Made by a program: the position numbers and the translations under genes. A DNA stretch of 64,000 nt from contig NZ_PGTC01000010.1 of the NCBI RefSeq assembly GCF_002786295.1, forward strand, positions 434,001 through 498,000. Direction: 5' to 3'. This document shows positions 62,837-64,000 of the stretch, piece by piece. The notes below the pieces were generated by a model, which was given only the letters and a program-made list of their open reading frames with translations, ran no database searches and had not been told where the DNA came from. The stretch is from Pseudooceanicola marinus (lineage in GTDB: Bacteria; Pseudomonadota; Alphaproteobacteria; Rhodobacterales; Rhodobacteraceae). Each line of letters starts with the position of its first letter. The first letter of the stretch is position 1.

Positions 62837-63003
62837 GAGGCACCCCTGTTTATACCGTGACCCTAGCGCAGGCAGGGCGGGCGACAATGCCGAAAGCGAC
62901 AGGGGCGGCCCCGGCTGCGGCGTGGCACCGCCCGGGCCACCGGTCCGGGTCTTTTGTCTGCCGACCGGCGCCGCTAGGATGGCGCCAAAGCAAGGGCAGG
63001 CGC

Positions 63004-64000
63004 ATGGACCTTTTCGAAGACGACACCCCCGACAATGGCCCGGGAAATTCACCGGAATTCACCGTCTCGGAAATTTCCGGCGCGGTGAAACGCGTGATCG
63101 AGGGCGAGTTCGCCCATGTGCGCATCCGGGGCGAGATCGGGCGCGTCAGCACGCCGCGCTCGGGCCATGTCTACATGGACCTGAAGGACGACCGCGCGGT
63201 CATCTCCGGCGTGATCTGGAAAGGGGTCGCCAGCCGACTGGAGACCCGCCCCGAGGAGGGGCTGGAGGTCGTGGCGACGGGCCGGCTGACGACCTTCCCG
63301 GGCCAGTCGAAATACCAGTTGGTGATCGAGGATCTGGCGCCGGCGGGCATGGGCGCGCTGATGGCCATGCTGGAAAAGCGCAAGCAGGCGTTGGCCGCCG
63401 AGGGGCTGTTCGCCCAAGAGCGCAAGAAACCGCTGCCCTTCCTGCCGGAGGTGATCGGCGTGGTCACCTCGCCCTCGGGCGCTGTCATCCGCGACATCCT
63501 GCACCGGCTGCGCGACCGCTTTCCCCGCAAGGTACTGATCTGGCCCGTGGCGGTGCAGGGCAAGGCCTGTGCGCCGGAGGTGACCCGCGCCATCGAGGGC
63601 TTCAACCGGATGACCCCGGGGGGCGCCATGCCGCGTCCGGATCTGCTGATCGTCGCGCGCGGCGGCGGCAGCCTGGAGGATCTTTGGGGGTTCAACGAGG
63701 AAAGCGTGGCGCGGGCGGCCGCCGCCAGCCAGATCCCGCTGATTTCCGCCGTGGGGCATGAAACCGACACGACGCTGATCGATTTCGTGTCCGACCGGCG
63801 GGCGCCCACGCCCACGGCGGCGGCGGAACTGGCGGTGCCGGTTCGGGGTGAACTGCTGGCCTGGGTGGCCGATCAGGGCGCCCGGCTGACCCGCGCCCAG
63901 ACCAGCGCGGTGGAAACCCGCGCCCGCTGGCTGCGCGACCTGTCGCGGGCCCTGCCGCGGGTGGAAACGCTGGTCGAAGGGCCGGCGCAGCGGCTGGATC
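63004..64000 (+). CDS. xseA: Exodeoxyribonuclease VII large subunit (5' part)
   Basis: Only the first 332 codons are in the window. XseA with XseB degrades single-stranded DNA in both directions. The N-terminal OB-fold is visible ([20 protein letters not shown], about 19-38, then [20 protein letters not shown]), followed by the start of the catalytic domain: [38 protein letters not shown] and [20 protein letters not shown]. The ATG at 63004 has AAGGG about 8 bases upstream and matches the usual N terminus. It is divergent from sdaA, with a 167-bp gap. The rest lies beyond the window. Confidence 0.95.
   Translation, partial: MDLFEDDTPDNGPGNSPEFTVSEISGAVKRVIEGEFAHVRIRGEIGRVSTPRSGHVYMDLKDDRAVISGVIWKGVASRLETRPEEGLEVVATGRLTTFPGQSKYQLVIEDLAPAGMGALMAMLEKRKQALAAEGLFAQERKKPLPFLPEVIGVVTSPSGAVIRDILHRLRDRFPRKVLIWPVAVQGKACAPEVTRAIEGFNRMTPGGAMPRPDLLIVARGGGSLEDLWGFNEESVARAAAASQIPLISAVGHETDTTLIDFVSDRRAPTPTAAAELAVPVRGELLAWVADQGARLTRAQTSAVETRARWLRDLSRALPRVETLVEGPAQRLD

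Overview
The window is high-GC chromosomal DNA with almost every gene packed head to tail. The gene set points to an aerobic alphaproteobacterium of the Rhodobacteraceae (Roseobacter group). The pointers are the end of a cytochrome c oxidase subunit III gene followed by SURF1, threonine synthase and an M16 peptidase; EI-Ntr (PtsP) beside aspartate kinase; a PIMT-like gene, tolC and a PopZ-like gene in a row; and a choline-O-sulfate/glycine-betaine regulon. I see no rRNA, tRNA, CRISPR array, insertion sequence or prophage. The organism is inferred from gene content and style only.

Layout. 1-4.2 kb: end of ctaE, then surf1-thrC-M16-GNAT with overlapping ends. 4.2-11 kb: a flavin reductase, a GNAT, EcsC, a secreted metallo-beta-lactamase-fold protein, a SulP anion transporter, MTA phosphorylase and apt. 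11-18.1 kb (minus strand): FAD-linked hydroxyacid dehydrogenase, ptsP, lysC, SDR, DUF1178, NUDIX. 18.3-26.7 kb: betI-betC-betB-betA (minus) divergent from choX-choW-choV (plus). Together these import choline or choline sulfate, remove the sulfate and oxidise choline to glycine betaine. 26.8-32.7 kb: sulfotransferase, RND/MMPL transporter, LolA-like periplasmic protein and a DUF1302-like outer-membrane barrel, a candidate pathway for making and exporting a sulfated lipid-like molecule. 32.9-41.3 kb: a sensory block with a periplasmic binding protein next to a chemoreceptor, an IclR regulator, and a hybrid histidine kinase with two periplasmic binding domains. 41.3-48.6 kb: inositol-phosphatase family protein, M20 peptidase, GSCFA protein, PIMT-like protein, TolC, PopZ-like protein. 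48.7-56.5 kb: cobQ, a small conserved protein, efp, fructosamine-kinase-like protein, YgfZ, a mini GT2, and a phosphatase/ABC-exporter pair. 56.9-64 kb: a very acidic 857-residue protein, thiamine pyrophosphokinase, an EamA transporter, L-serine dehydratase and the 5' part of xseA.

The intergenic DNA is informative. Several strong intrinsic terminators delimit the units, including one inside the cho operon between the binding protein and the permease. A dispersed repeat family (core GTATTT..GAACAAGGTGAAGA) occurs four times, and a second GC-rich hairpin occurs three times. An 11-base G tract lies just beyond the iclR stop codon.

The strongest candidate for an undescribed system is the 26.8-32.7 kb cassette. 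A PAPS-type sulfotransferase is translationally coupled to an RND exporter and a LolA-like carrier, and is followed by a DUF1302-type barrel. It sits immediately beside the genes that hydrolyse choline sulfate.
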